In this document: piece by piece, positions 46,280 through 58,233 of the stretch | How positions within the stretch are numbered: the first letter of the stretch is position 1 | Layout: each line of letters begins with the position of its first letter | Source of the DNA: Carnegiea gigantea | Taxonomy: Eukaryota; Streptophyta; Magnoliopsida; Caryophyllales; Cactaceae | Direction of reading: 5' to 3' | Assembly: GCA_029747015.1 (NCBI GenBank) | Contig: JAKOGI010000364.1 | Location: forward strand, 122,501 to 186,500 | Length of the DNA stretch: 64,000 nt | The notes under the pieces: generated by a model | Told to the model about the DNA's origin: nothing | Seen by the model: the letters and a program-made list of their open reading frames with translations, nothing else | Databases searched by the model: none | Program-made: the position numbers and the translations under genes

Positions 46280-48230
46280 TTATGTGGACGGAGTAAATCC
46301 AAGCAACCATTAAGACTGTAAGAAAGATCGAAGAACATGTTAGGGCCACTTAGGGATGATAAAAAGAGTTATGCCGATCAAAGGAGACTATTAGAGTTTC
46401 AAGTGGGATATGAAGTATTCTCCAAAGTTTCTCCAATCAAAGGTGTTAGGAGGTTCAATGTCAGCGGAGAACTAAGCCTTAGCATACTGGACCCTATGAA
46501 ATAATTGAAAAATTCAACTCAATGGCTTATAGTTTGTTTACCAATGGAACTCGAGCATGTGCATAGTGTTTTTTACATTTCACAACTCAAAAAGTATGTT
46601 CTAAATTTGAACCATGCCATTGTGACAAAGCCTATAGAGGTTATTAAAAACTTAGGCCCTGTTCTTTTCGTAGTTTAATCAACCCAACCCACACTCACCC
46701 ACTCCTTCCCCCCTCTTCCCACTCCTTCCCACACTTAAAAAAAAAATACCATTCCTTCCCACACTCACCCACTCCTTCCCGCACCTACATAAAACAACCA
46801 TTTCTCATATTCTGAAAATTTTTATAATTTACGTAATTGTGTATACGAATAATCTAATAGCAATTATGAGCAGTTTTAATTTTTCGGATGTTATGGAACA
46901 GTTTTATTTTTTTTGTTATCGTTGGTTACAAGATATTTGTTGTAGGTTAGAAAGCGTATATGGTTGTTGCAGTGTATGTGACAGAATAATTTTCTGTACA
47001 TTGTAATCCATGATAGAAGTTGCAGATTTTTTTTCTATGTATAATTTTTTTGGCATTGTTCGTAATTCATGACAGAAAGCGCAGATGTATTGTAGTTGAC
47101 ATTATTTTTAGAAATTTTATGTTACTTGAAATTTTTTAATTTTTTCTTTTTTATTTTGTTCTTTTTTATTTTTTATTTTTTTATTTTTTTATTTTTTTTG
47201 TATTTTTGTATTTTTTTGTTTTTATTTTTGTATTTTTGTATTTTTAATTTTCGAATTTTTTATTTTGTTTTTTGTATTTTTATTTTTTTGTTTTTAATTT
47301 TAAATTTTTTATTTCTATTTTTTATTTTTTATTTTTTATTTTTAAATTTTAAATTTTTTGTATTTATTTTATTTTTTATTTTTTATTTTTTATTTTTTAA
47401 TTTTTTAACTTTTTTATTTTTTGTAATTATTTTTTTTATTTTTTATTTTGTTGTATTTATTTTTTTATTTTTTTATTTTTCATTTTTTATTCTAGAAAAA
47501 CAACCTACAAAAAATTCCAAAAAGACAAAAAATAAAAACATAAATACAAAAAATAGAAAATAAGAAAATAAAAATAAATACAAAAAAATAAAAAATAAAA
47601 ATCAAAAAATTTAAAAAATTTAAGAAAAATAGAAATTAAAAATTAAAAATTAAAAAATTAAAAAAATTAAGAAAAATAACAATAAAAAATAAAATATAAA
47701 AATATAAAAATATAAAATAAAACAATAAAACAATAAAAATAAAAAATACAAAAAAAAATAAACAAAATAAGCAAAATAAAAAAGAACAAAAAAGAATAAA
47801 CAAAAATAAAAAAATTTCCTCATCATTAATTACTATCACAATAAAATTATTACATTATAAAACAAAAAAATATTAATAACTAATACTTCAACTCCATTCA
47901 ACTCCATTTAACTTTCACCCACACTAACCCACCCCTTTCCACACTTTAAAAAAATACCACACTTACCCACTCCTTCCCCCCTTCCCACACTCACCCATCC
48001 CACATCCATTATTTCCCACTGAAAAGAACAGGGCCTTAGTTTATAAGGAGCATCCAACTTAAATATCTTATTATAGGCAACTTTGCAATAAGAGAAGTCC
48101 TCTAGTCAAGGTTTCATATGCTAATCATATCACGTTGAAAGCCACATCGGAGAAGAAAGAGAGTATGGTATCAAAAAAAAGTACACATGCTTGTTTTGGG
48201 CTAAGCCTAAGACTTCTCTTGGTCTTTCAA
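46280..48230 (+). pseudogene. Ty3/Gypsy chromovirus integrase C-terminus remnant, split by a MITE
   Basis: The plus strand at 46360-46650 reads SYADQRRLLEFQVGYEVF, SPIKGVRRF and then HVHSVFYISQLKKYVLN and KPIEVIK, the integrase tail of chromoviruses. The next block, LYEEHPT then a PLVKVSYANHITLKA chromodomain-like line, resumes at 48040-48150. The MITE at 46655-48035 lies exactly between, with a TTA target duplication. Nothing of RT or RNase H was found upstream, so only the 3' tip of an element remains. Confidence 0.65.
46655..48035. mobile_element. PIF/Harbinger-type MITE (1381 bp), TSD TTA, with a huge AT hairpin
   Basis: The termini are inverted repeats GGCCCTGTTCTTTTC, flanked by TTA on both sides (46652-46654 and 48036-48038), the Tourist-like pattern of PIF/Harbinger. 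Inside both ends are C-rich CCCACTCCTTCCC motifs in the same orientation. The centre is a very long T-rich arm (about 47096-47490, mostly TTTTTAT units) facing an A-rich arm (about 47500-47860), which could fold into a giant hairpin. No transposase is encoded. The Phe-rich frames in the arms are products of the simple sequence. Confidence 0.72.
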
Positions 48231-49860
48231 GGATGTATTTTAACAACAGAAGACTGTAATCTCCCAAAACTAGTCCTTATTAATTACTTTGGTTAATTTT
48301 TATTTAACAAAGTTGAGTACTGTATTTCAATTCAACATTTGAAATATTTATGCATCTATGGATTGAGGCGCGAAGTGGCCTCGAAATAAAATTTAATTAT
48401 GCTCCATGTTACATCATTTACAGCTCATAAATAAAAAATAAACAAAATTGGCCCACTTATAAAAGTGAAAGAATACAAATAATAATAGTCTTCATGGACT
48501 CTATATATGCGCTTTGCTCATATTTACATATCTAAATAAATGAAATATTAATAAATATAAAAATATATATATTAATTGATATGAGTGGAATTTATAATCT
48601 GACTTTAAATAATTCATGCGGTTGCATAATGTAGTCCAAGGGGGTTTTCTTTTTTAAAGAGGAAGGGAAAAGGGGATAAACCTATAGAAAATATCTAGAT
48701 TAGGGACAAATTAGGTCAAAAGTAATAAAACAAATCAAGGTTAAAGTTATTTTTTTACAGCAAAATCCCTTCACCACTGCAGCTTCCGACGCAAAACCCC
48801 CCTCATGCTCCACCTTCGACTCTCTTCCCCTTGCCTGCTAGCAGTGCCGCCAGTCCAGTAACCCGCCACCGACGGCTGCACTGTTGTCGCTAGCTTGGCC
48901 AGCAACCTCTCCTGCTCCTCCTTAAATATTGGGTGTTTAGAAGGTGAATCCTAGCCTAGACCCCGCAACAGCAGGACCCACACTAGGAGTTGTTGTTGTT
49001 GTGTTGTTTGCAGAAGGTGAATCCTAAGTCCTGTTTTATTAGCTCTCATCATTTAATCTCTTCATTTAGTTGATAAAGAAGCTTTTTAATGTAGTTAAGT
49101 GATAATTTGTTGAACTTATAGTTTATTATTGTAATTTTGAGGATTTGTGGTGAGGAGGTAAAATAGGCATTCATGGTGGAATTGGGGTTTGGGGTGTGCA
49201 TTGTGAGGTGCCATAAAGTTGGTTTGGTGAAAAATTAAGAAATTTTGTGTATGCTAAGTAAAAATTAGAGGTCTTTGTGTGTGGGTGTGGACGGATTTCC
49301 ATGGAAGAGGTGAGGCGGAGTTGAGGTTGAAGATAGTGGAAGGAGGGGATGTTAATTTTGGGGCTTTCAAAATGAATTCATCTAATGTGATTCTTGAAGA
49401 TTAACTGGAGCAAAGTTAAGAGATACTGTTATGTAAAAATTTAATGAACTTAGTGATGCAAGATCATAAAGAGCTTGATGTGTTAGCTTAATCAACGTAG
49501 TGATGTTGGTGAGTTCCAATTAGTATTATGACTCAAAAGTGTGAACATTGCGCAAGTAGTAATTGAAAAGGGCTGAATTTTTGTGTAAATGGATTAAGGA
49601 GGGACTTAACTCTTGATGGCCCAACCAAGCATTCAAAAGCTAAAGTATGCCCGAAGTTCTAATCATTAATCCCTTTCCAATTTAACCCCAAAAGCGCGTA
49701 CACCGCATTGACAATAAAACCAACCCCTAAATGGACTTTAATCTTTGTTTCCTTCATGAAAACCAACTAGAACATAAAAGTAGTCCTGAGAATGAGATAG
49801 TACTAATAAAAACCAAGGATACTTCTGATAATAATGTTACTTCTAATAATATTTATAACA
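48231..49860. other. Intergenic DNA, possibly LTR remains of the Ty3/Gypsy piece
   Basis: No conserved frame. A GC-rich block at 48775-48930 (CCACCGACGGCTGC region) resembles in composition the GC-rich block of Tekay LTRs, and it follows the integrase tail in the right order for a 3' LTR. No LTR ends were found. Confidence 0.3.
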
Positions 49861-50150
49861 AATGATGGAAAAAAAAAATAAAAATAAAAATAAAAAAATA
49901 ATAATAATAATAATAATAATAACAACAACAACAACACCACCACCACCACCACCACCACCACCACCACCGTCACCAACAACAGTAATAGTAACAGTAGTAG
50001 TAATTGTTGTTTTGTTTTAGTGGTAGTAGTAATCACAATAATGACATTGATAATAACATTAATATTAATAAAAATAGAGAAAACAATATTGATACCTATA
50101 ATAACAATGATAGCAGTAATATCATTAATGATAACAACAATATTAATCGA
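49861..50150. repeat. Compound trinucleotide microsatellite
   Basis: Pure AAT units (49898-49920) pass directly into AAC (49921-49936) and then ACC (49936-49968). A looser zone of AAC/AGT/AAT-like triplets continues to about 50150. The reverse frame read through it gives long runs of Leu and Val and is not a gene. Confidence 0.9.
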
Positions 50151-50703
50151 AAGAGGACATAATTTTAACGGGAATCGATTTGTGTGCTTAAATAAATAGT
50201 CGTGAGTACATTGATAATTAAGAAAGTACCAAGGGAAACTATGAATCACTTACTAAGGTCTTAACTAATAAAAATTATTGAAATTCTACTAACCATACAT
50301 ATTTCGAGCAGAAACGAGACTATTTTTATTGTTGTTAAGCTACAAACAAATACTTTATAAAAGGGGGAAGATCTTCGAAATTTCAGGTATGTTTGTTTCC
50401 TATACTCTACAAAAATTCACATGTTTCTAAAAATTATATAATTTTATGCAATACTTGTGCAATGAATTAGTTTTAACAATGTTTTATTGAATAATTAAGT
50501 GGCCCTATTAGTTATCTAGCATCAGGGCTTACACCATTTAATTTACCTATGTGGCCTCAGCTCAGACTTACCGATTGGCCTAGGAGGTGTACACAAATCT
50601 CAATGATCACCTCAGATGTTAACAAGGGTTTCAGTTGTAGATAATAACCAGCAAGAGAGTTTTATTCATATGCTCTCCATCTCCTATTTTCAAATTAAAA
50701 TAA
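50151..50703. other. Intergenic DNA, nothing recognised
   Basis: AT-rich, with no conserved frame or repeat boundary. Confidence 0.5.
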
Positions 50704-50711
50704 ATTGAAAT

Positions 50712-51248
50712 TAGGGGTGTGCAAAAAAAGAAACCGAAAACCAAACCGAAAAACCGAAAAATCAGTTAACCGTAAAATTTTTTCAAAAAGAAAAAAGATT
50801 TCGGTTTTCAGTTCGGTTACAGTTTGAACGATTTGAAAATTCGGTTAACCGGCGACTAACTGAACCGAAATTTATTTTTTCCCCAAAAAATTTATACAAA
50901 AAATAAAAAATTTAGGTAAGAAAGTGCACTTTTTTTAATTATTTATGAATAGTAATCAAAAATTAATTTTTATAAAAAAATTTTAGTCATAAAAAATAAA
51001 AAAATTTAGGTAAAAAAGTATACCTTTTTATTATTTGTGAACGGTTAACCGGTAACCGAACCGAAAAACCGGTTAACCGACTTTTTCAGTTTGGCTATGG
51101 TTCGGGTTCTGGACGAACCGAAATTTTCGGTTAACCGAAAAATGGTTAACCGAGATTTTCAGTTCGGTTACGGTTCAAAATTTTCTTGAACTGATTAACT
51201 GATTTTCGGTTAACTGAAACTCCGGTTAACCTATTTTGCACACCCCTA
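50712..51248. mobile_element. hAT-type MITE (537 bp), same family as 14550-15150, inverted
   Basis: The termini TAGGGGTGTGCAAAA and, reversed, TAGGGGTGTGCAAAATAGG form inverted repeats. The flanks ATTGAAAT (50704-50711) and ATTGAAGT (51249-51256) agree at 7 of 8 bases. The arms hold many GGTTAACCG motifs. The AT-rich core with its TTTAGGTAAGAAAG block is the reverse complement of the core in 14550-15150. Confidence 0.75.
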
Positions 51249-51256
51249 ATTGAAGT

Positions 51257-53194
51257 GCCAGCATTCAACTAAATTGTTCTAAAAGTTTATTTTACAATAT
51301 GGGGAAAAACTTGCTGGACTTTGGCTCATTTCTCGAATATTTTTATGTTTTCTATTTTAGGTGAGTAATCAATGAACAGTTTGCTCCCTAACAAGCTCAA
51401 AGGAGGTAAAGCTCGTGTCTTTTGCTACTTGGCCCCATTTGATGGTTATAGTGGATTTTGATATAACATGAAAACTTGATAGAGCTTAAAGGTTATGTTA
51501 GGTTATATTTTACCAAGGATGCCTAATGTGAATTATAAGGAGACACTTAATCTAGTTATATTCTAATTATGTTAATGTTAAATTGTAGTTCAAAGTTGAG
51601 CTCAATGCTTTCAGCTTAATGAGACTTCTCAATATGAAAGTGCTTCAGTTAAAGTAATGCAACTGTTATATGGCGTTGTCCAACTTAGGATGATAGTAAT
51701 GCCTTCAACCATTGAAACCTCTGCTGCAATCATGATATTAAATAAGTGTACTAAGCTAATTAAGTAATTAGGGATTTGGGTGTTAAAGTTGTGGTATGAG
51801 AGCCTATGTTTAAGGGTAGTTGTGAGATATGGATTCCTCTGAGTTGTGTTAGACTAGTTAAATGAGATGTTGACTATGAGTTTATGTGTATGAGTGCATA
51901 ATGAGTATGCTTTAGTAAAAATTTTCCTAGCTCTCAACCCTTGGTATTAAGGCCAAGACATAGTTAGGTAACACCTTAGGAACTCTATTATTAACAAAGT
52001 AGAGTAAGGAAGTAGTTGGCTGGCCTTCTAGTGGTGTACATATCCCACAGGGGTTTATCAATATCATGGTGATGAATCTATGGAATTTGGGGTTACCCAT
52101 TGTTTTGTGTGGATGACTTTAATCTAAAGGTTTTATTAAGACATACATACATACTTAATGTTTTGGAATAGAATCGTTTAAGACATGATGCAAGGATCCC
52201 ATTCCCAACTTCTTATGTGATTAATTACACCTAACTTTTTGGATGGAGAAAATGCAATATGCTGTAATATTCATGTGTTGAATCAACATGAAGTAGCCAT
52301 TGCAATGGTGCAATAGTGTATAGCTATAAGGGCCTATCAAATTGTCATAGGCGATTTACACTAAAAATTTGTTGTAGAAATTATGTGACGTTAGTTCAAT
52401 AGCTTATGCTATGCTAATTGGTATAATAACATTGTATATGGCAAGATAATGTTGTCATGCAAAGGAAGTGTTGTTATTAATTGGTTTCCAGATTATGTGA
52501 ACTTATGTATGCTACTGTATGCTAGGTGTAGACAAGTCATTGTACCTTACAACATGTTTTACAATTATAAAGATGATGAAGAGGTAGAGAACCCTTAGAT
52601 GTGGTTTGTTGGTTGATGTGATTTTGGGTCATTGACTCAGGTTATATAAATAAACGTGCCTTAATCGAGGCAATACTAGTATCGAAAACTTGTAATTGTG
52701 TTCGGGATTTCATAATATGATTGAGTTTGTAATGTCTGCACTTATTATGAGGCTGAAACTCACCCTAAAGGCATGTGGAAATTGCTAGAGGTGTGCGTTA
52801 GTGCCAAGATATTCATAAGAAATTCTAAGGAGATAGCATAAATAATTGCTTTTCCGGTTCTGGTGGCTTAGGTGAGGGGTGCTGTTAGGTCGAACTATGC
52901 TCACCAAATCATGCAAAATAAATTAGGTGGAGAAAATTTTATTTACTCATGTATAAGATGATTCGGCAGGCAGACTCCTTGGGGTTAACAAGGATCAGAC
53001 AAAAGTGGAAATAAAGAAAGAAAAAGGAAGAACGAGAAAAGAGCGAGTGAACAGAGAAGATACGTAGATGTTGGATTCATTAAAGGAGCAAGAGTGGCAG
53101 TTCACACTTTTAAGTCAACTCGTTTTGTGGAAAATAATTATTCACACCAGTAGAACCATAGGAAAAAGGCTTGAGGATGTGCTACATATTTGAT
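51257..53194. other. Intergenic DNA, nothing recognised
   Basis: No conserved domain, RNA gene or repeat end is seen in nearly 2 kb. All frames are short and random. Confidence 0.5.
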
Positions 53195-55591
53195 TAGCAT
53201 TATATTTACATAATAATCATGAAGGTGTTCTTTAATTGATCTAATAATCGAGTCATTATGTCAATATTATTTTAAGGAAAAAGTAAACTATGTCCCATTT
53301 TGAAAACTTTTAAGTGAGTATTTACGAAGAAAATGTATATTTTAAAAAAAAAACTTAAACCAAAACTATATATATCATTTTCTTTTGGTTCAACTTATAA
53401 CTAGTACTAGTATACTTGAATTTCTTAATGAAAAAAAAGTATTGTTAAATCATCTAATAATATCAAGTGTAGTTTCTAGGCCTAATCATATAGGAGAAAA
53501 CTCTGATTTTCATTGAAGGAAAAAGCATATTGACTTCAATAAGCACTTTACGAGGAAAAGATATTTGCAAAATGCAAGGTCTAAACTCTAATCCATCTCG
53601 CTCATGTTCTCATTCCCACTCTAAGACAATGGTAGATGTTGTTTCCACTTTCGACTAATGCTTTTAGTTTGGTAAAAATCTTCAGATTATCTCCAACTTG
53701 TGTTGATGAAAAAGATTCTAGAATTGTGAATCAACATTTCAGCTTAGCATTCCAGAAGCGGCTTAGTTTATTAGTTGTAAATGAGTTAATAGGTCGTTTA
53801 GCCATTATTCTCAGTTTTGGCTAAAAGATAAACACACTGTTCGTTTAATGGTTGGAGAATAACAAAACCAAAACCATCACATAATTTCATGATCTATTTT
53901 CATCACGAGTCAGTGGACTTTTTCAGCATAAAGTTCCAAATTTGATAAAAAGAATTGTATACTAAGTAAATTTGATTAAGTTCTAAGTTTGATCAAAGAT
54001 AGAACAAAATTAAGAGTAAGTCTAATTGAACCATTCCAAAGTCAAACTCGACTCACCTTACCTCATTCTCGCCTGAATCAAATTGCAGCATCTTAGGGGT
54101 TAAACAGATAAATATGCTCAGATGAACTAATTTGATTTGAAATCCTTAGCTTAATAGCCGAGGATGGATTCTCCAATAGTAGTTTTTCGTTGTCAAGACT
54201 AACTATACAATTTCTTATAAAATTTTTGGTTACGCATTCTCAAACAAAAGTGCTCTTTGTTTTAGAATATTAGAATTACTTCGGGATAGTTGCGGGGTGA
54301 TTATCTAAAAATAGGGGGTTTGGGGACTAAGAAAAATGACAACTTTGGTGAGTTTACTTTTTACAACTTTTACTCGGAGTGGGAAAGTGGGGGTTTTCTT
54401 TCAAGCGGACAGAGACGGAGGACGGAGGGAGTTGTGCGCTACTATGTTTAAATTAATAACATTGGTTAGTTGTATTAACAAGGGTCAAAATAAGCTTTTC
54501 ATTATTATTTTTTTTTTTTGCTGTTCAGTTTTAATTACACATAGGCATGAACCACCACTACGTCACTTTTCGGCACTCGGTGGTGGTATACTAGAATTAA
54601 ATCCCGTAAAAGTACAACTTAATGACTAGGATTTATTAATTTAAATTTCCAAATGAATGTATACAAAATAAATTTCATATGTTTGAGTTATTTTAAGGGT
54701 AATATCATTTGAAATTACGGGGAAAATACAATCTAAAATCTCTCTTGTAATATTGAAAATAAATACCTCTAAAAGTAAGATTGTTCGAAATTCTTTCTTT
54801 AGGTCAGATATTAAATTCCAAACCCTCAATAAGTCATATTATTGAAGTGTAAACACCCAACTTTTTATCATCATCCAACTAATCCATGTGCTAAGGAACA
54901 ATTTATAGATTTTCTGATAAGTACCTTTTTCTTGGAAGGAAGTTATAAGCAAGCACTAAATTGAAGTGACCCAATTAAAATTCATCTATTTTTTTTTTGG
55001 GAAAGTTCGATGACAAGTTTAATGAAAAAAGAAGTATACCATTATATATTGAAAATATAATAAAACTCTTAATTTGTGGCTTTGAGATAATTGAAATGGC
55101 TCCCATATAAAGTATTAAAATGTTCATGATTATTAGAACTATGGATTAGTGATCACCTAAATAATGAGGGCATGCTCTTTTCAACTTATCATAAGTAACC
55201 CATTACTCATTAGTGTTAAAGAATATTACTTAGTACTAATGGGTGGTGGTGAATGCTTATGAGTATTTGTCAATGCTTATGAGTGCTAATCAAGGCTGAA
55301 GTTATAGTTCAAAAATATGATTAAGTGCTGATAAATACTAATCGGCACTGATCAGTGATGAATTCCAATGACAAGTATTTCTAAGATGAACGTAATAGGT
55401 CGAGTGTCCAAATAAATAACAAAAACACCTCGAAATTTATAGGTTGAAGGACATCACCGGCTCTCGACTCAAGTTGTTGGATCCCTGTAATTATTAGAAT
55501 ATTAACTAGTTTTTGGAACTCCTACTACGTACGGAAGAGTTTCTATCATTTTTTAAATTTTCAATTATTTTTAGAAATCAATGACAGTAAT
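53195..55591. repeat. Dispersed repeat of unknown type, copy A
   Basis: 53195-54960 is co-linear with copy B (62141-63620). The two share the ATGCATCTCGCTCATGTTCT-like block (53590, 62250), the TTTGGCTAAAAGATAAACAC block (53814, 62469), the CAAGCGGA..GACGGAGG block (54401, 63063) and a GGTGGTATACTAGAAT block (54582, 63229). 54958-55590 matches copy C (33205-33830). Short parallel frames occur in A and B (53636-53824, 62290-62478), but the base differences do not favour silent sites clearly enough to call a gene. Confidence 0.65.
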
Positions 55592-56291
55592 GTGTAGCCA
55601 ATGTCTTCAAGAGTCTGTAGATGATAGATAATACTACAGACTATAAACTATAGATAATACTGTACCTTCGAAAGTATATATCTTCATGAGTCTTAAAAAT
55701 ACATATTTGGAAAAAAAAATTTGTAACTTGTAATCAATGTCTTGCTTAATGTTTGTTGGTCATCTTGAATATCTATTGACTGTATGACACCTTTCATGGT
55801 CGGTTTCATACGAAGGAATACTTCACGTTTTCATATAAATGAATAATTCCAAACTTTACGTGACGATAGGACTAGCCTACACTTGCACAGGGATAAACAT
55901 TTCAATTACTGGACGGATAAAGGAATGAAAAATGCTATAAATAGTGAGTTTAAGTTGTGTAACAAGTACCATCAAAGTGATATTACTCCTAAGTCATTGT
56001 AAAGTTCTATCTTATTTTAGCTTAATTTGTGATCCAAGTTGGACGACAGAACTTTAAAATTGTTGATGTCTAAGCATAGATTGTTGTTAAGCTCTCACTC
56101 CTCCCAAACCTTCTAAGAACCTGATGAACTGGAGATGATCTCAGTTGTCGAGTATCTGAAACTTAAGTCAATAAGGAATGATGTGAAGGATTGGAGTAGA
56201 GTATTTAAAAAACACAAAACATAGCTTAAATGTGTCTCACTCTGCAAGCATTTATACGTTCCTTAAAGGGGGTATGCCGGCCGTTTATAAT
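55592..56291 (+). repeat. LTR-like insertion in copy A (unassigned)
   Basis: Repeat copy A breaks off at about 55591 and new DNA starts TGTAGCCAATGTC. The stretch has an internal TATA box (GCTATAAATAGTG, 55934-55946) and an AAAGGGGGTATG purine stretch at 56265-56276 just before the Copia 2 LTR. It looks like an LTR remnant of another element, but no second copy or primer-binding site is present. Confidence 0.3.
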
Positions 56292-56885
56292 TATTGGGTT
56301 TCACAGCCCAAAATCCAAGAAACGGCACGGTGAGACCGTGCTACACAAACACGGACGTGTCAGGACAAAGGAGCGCGAAGGCGAGAGATGACAGAAAATC
56401 AGCACAGAGGAACCGAGCCACATGGCACGGTCGTGCCACGTGTTTTTTGCTGGGCGCGATGGTGGTGGCTAGGGTTTGTCTTGATGTATAGTCCCTCCTG
56501 GTGGCTAGGGTTTGTCTCTAAGGGTAAAATCCTGGTTTTCTAGACCCTATATAAAGGGCCCATACCTGGGATCTAAAATCACTCCTGAATCCTTGAATTT
56601 CTAAACACATTGGGAGGTAGAGATACTTTGAGAGAGATTACAAGAGAGATTGTAATTCTGCTGTGGGATCAAATCACTTGTTGTGATTGTGATCGTTTTG
56701 TACTCTTCCTGCTCACATAGTGGATTGATTGTGCTCGTCGCCATCTGTGGTTTTTTTCCGCATTGGATTTCCACGTAAATTTTATGTGCCGTTGTTTTCT
56801 TTGTTCTTGTTATCGCTCTTTAACTATTTCTGAATATCTGTTTTATCTTATTGCTTTCGCTATTAGTTGCTCTAATTTCCTAACA
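56292..56885 (+). repeat. 5' LTR of Copia element 2
   Basis: Runs from TATTGGGTTTCACAGCCC to TTTCCTAACA; the usual TG start is TA here. It contains a TATA box at 56547-56556 and ends immediately before the primer-binding site. Its counterpart is at 61056-61656. Confidence 0.85.
56547..56556 (+). promoter_or_regulatory. TATA box in the 5' LTR of Copia element 2
   Basis: CTATATAAAG within a GACCCTATATAAAGGGCCC context, conserved in the other LTR at 61317-61326. It should place the transcript start about 30 bases on. Confidence 0.65.
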
Positions 56886-56887
56886 AG

Positions 56888-56898
56888 TGGTATCAGAG
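56888..56898 (+). other. Primer-binding site of Copia element 2
   Basis: TGGTATCAGAG, the perfect plant initiator Met tRNA-type motif, two bases after the LTR end. Confidence 0.85.
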
Positions 56899-56910
56899 TA
56901 TTGGTTTAGG

Positions 56911-57828
56911 ATGTCTTCAATTATGAAAATTGATATTCAGAAATTTGATGGGGAGATTAGTTTTAGTCTCTGGACGGTGCAGATGAGAGCAGTTCTCATC
57001 CAGCATGGGTTATGGAAGGTTCTGCAATGACCTCACATGAAACCCGAAAAAATGACTGAAGAACAATGGGCACCAGACCAAAAGAAAAGGCGTGGATCGC
57101 TGACAGACGATGAATGGGAAGAACTGGAGTTGAAGGCAGCTTCAGCCATTCAGTTTTACCTGGCACCACATGTCCTGCGAGAGGTGCTCGATAAGGCAAC
57201 TGCAGTGGATCTGTGGAGTTGGCTGGAGGAATTCTACATGACGAAGAGTCTAGCCAACAAGATCCATTTGAAGGAAAGGTTATACACCTTTCACATGGCT
57301 GAAGGTACCCTTGTTTAAAAACATCTAAATAAGTTTAACTCTATTCTTGTCGATTTGGAGAGTCTGGATGTGAAAATTGGGGATGAGGATAAAGCAATTC
57401 TACTTGTTGTGTCTCTATCACCTTCTTATAAACACTTTAAGAAGATCATGCTATATAGTAACTCTGATACTATATTATTTGACGATGTCAACTCTAATCT
57501 ACTATCTAAGGAGAAATTTGACCATGATATCCATACTGATCCGGCTGAGGGATTAGTTGTCAGGGGTAGAACTGAACAAAAGGGGAACATTAATAAGAAA
57601 AAGAACCAATCTAAGTCTAAGAATCCTCATTCTAATAAGACCTGCAATTACTGTGGTAAATTGGGTCATATTCAGGCTAACTACTGGAAACTAAAGAAAA
57701 AGAAAGGAAAAGAGGAAAAGGAGAAAACTGCTACAGCTGATTGTGTAGTAGAGTCAGAGTCTGATGGTGATGTGTTGCTTGCTACTATGTCTTTGGCCAC
57801 TACATCTGAAAAAGGATTAGGTGATGAT
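56911..57828 (+). pseudogene. gag of Copia element 2
   Basis: From ATG 56911 the frame reads KFDGEISFSLWTVQMRAVL near residues 10-28, LWKVLQ then a TGA (57028), LWSWLEEFYMTKSLANKI and LKERLYTFHMAEG then a TAA (57316), and LNKFNSILVDLESLDVKI. It ends in a Lys-rich tail with zinc knuckle CNYCGKLGHIQANYW. The fourth zinc ligand is Tyr (TAC at 57682-57684) instead of Cys, a single G-to-A change. Confidence 0.82.
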
Positions 57829-58233
57829 TGAGTTTTAGATTCTGGTTGTACATATCACATGTGTCCTCGTAGGGACTGGTTTGTCACTTATGAGCCTGTT
57901 GATACTGGGATTGTACTTATGGGCAACGACGCTGAGTGCAAGGTTGTAGGAATAGGTATTTTGCAGATTAAAACTCATGATGGCATAGTTAGAACCTTGT
58001 CTAAGGTTCGTCACATACCTGATATGACTCGTTGTTTAATCTCCTTGGGTACTCTTGAGACTAATGGCTGCAGGATTATTATGGAGAATGGTATCCTAAA
58101 AGTGACAAAGGGAGCCATGGTAGTAATGAAAGGACTACGACAGGGCAGTCTCTACATTTTACAAGGAACTACAGTTACTGGAGTAGCTGCAGTGGGTATA
58201 GCATCAGCAGATGCTAATGATACAAGGTTATAA
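57829..58233 (+). pseudogene. Aspartic protease of Copia element 2
   Basis: After a TGA (57829) at the Trp that normally starts the block, VLDSGCTYHMCPRRDWF holds the catalytic D-S-G. MGNDAECKVVGIG, VRHIPDMTRCLISLGTLE and IMENGILKVTKGAMVVMKG follow, the normal protease-to-pre-integrase sequence. A TAA at 58231 replaces the Trp of the LWHMRLGH block. Confidence 0.82.

Noticed and set aside
47096..47563. Long Phe-rich reading frame (155 codons)
   Set aside because: It lies in the T-rich arm of the MITE hairpin. Its composition reflects TTT/TTA simple sequence only, and there is no domain.
48775..48960. GC-rich block that might be an exon
   Set aside because: No open frame with a recognisable domain. 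It fits better as GC-rich LTR sequence after an integrase tail.
49803..50249. Minus-strand frame with long Leu and Val runs (148 codons)
   Set aside because: It reads through the AAT/AAC/ACC microsatellite, so the runs are an artefact.
53636..53824. Short frame conserved between repeat copies A and B (also 62290-62478)
   Set aside because: Only 62 codons, no domain, and the copies also match equally well outside the frame.
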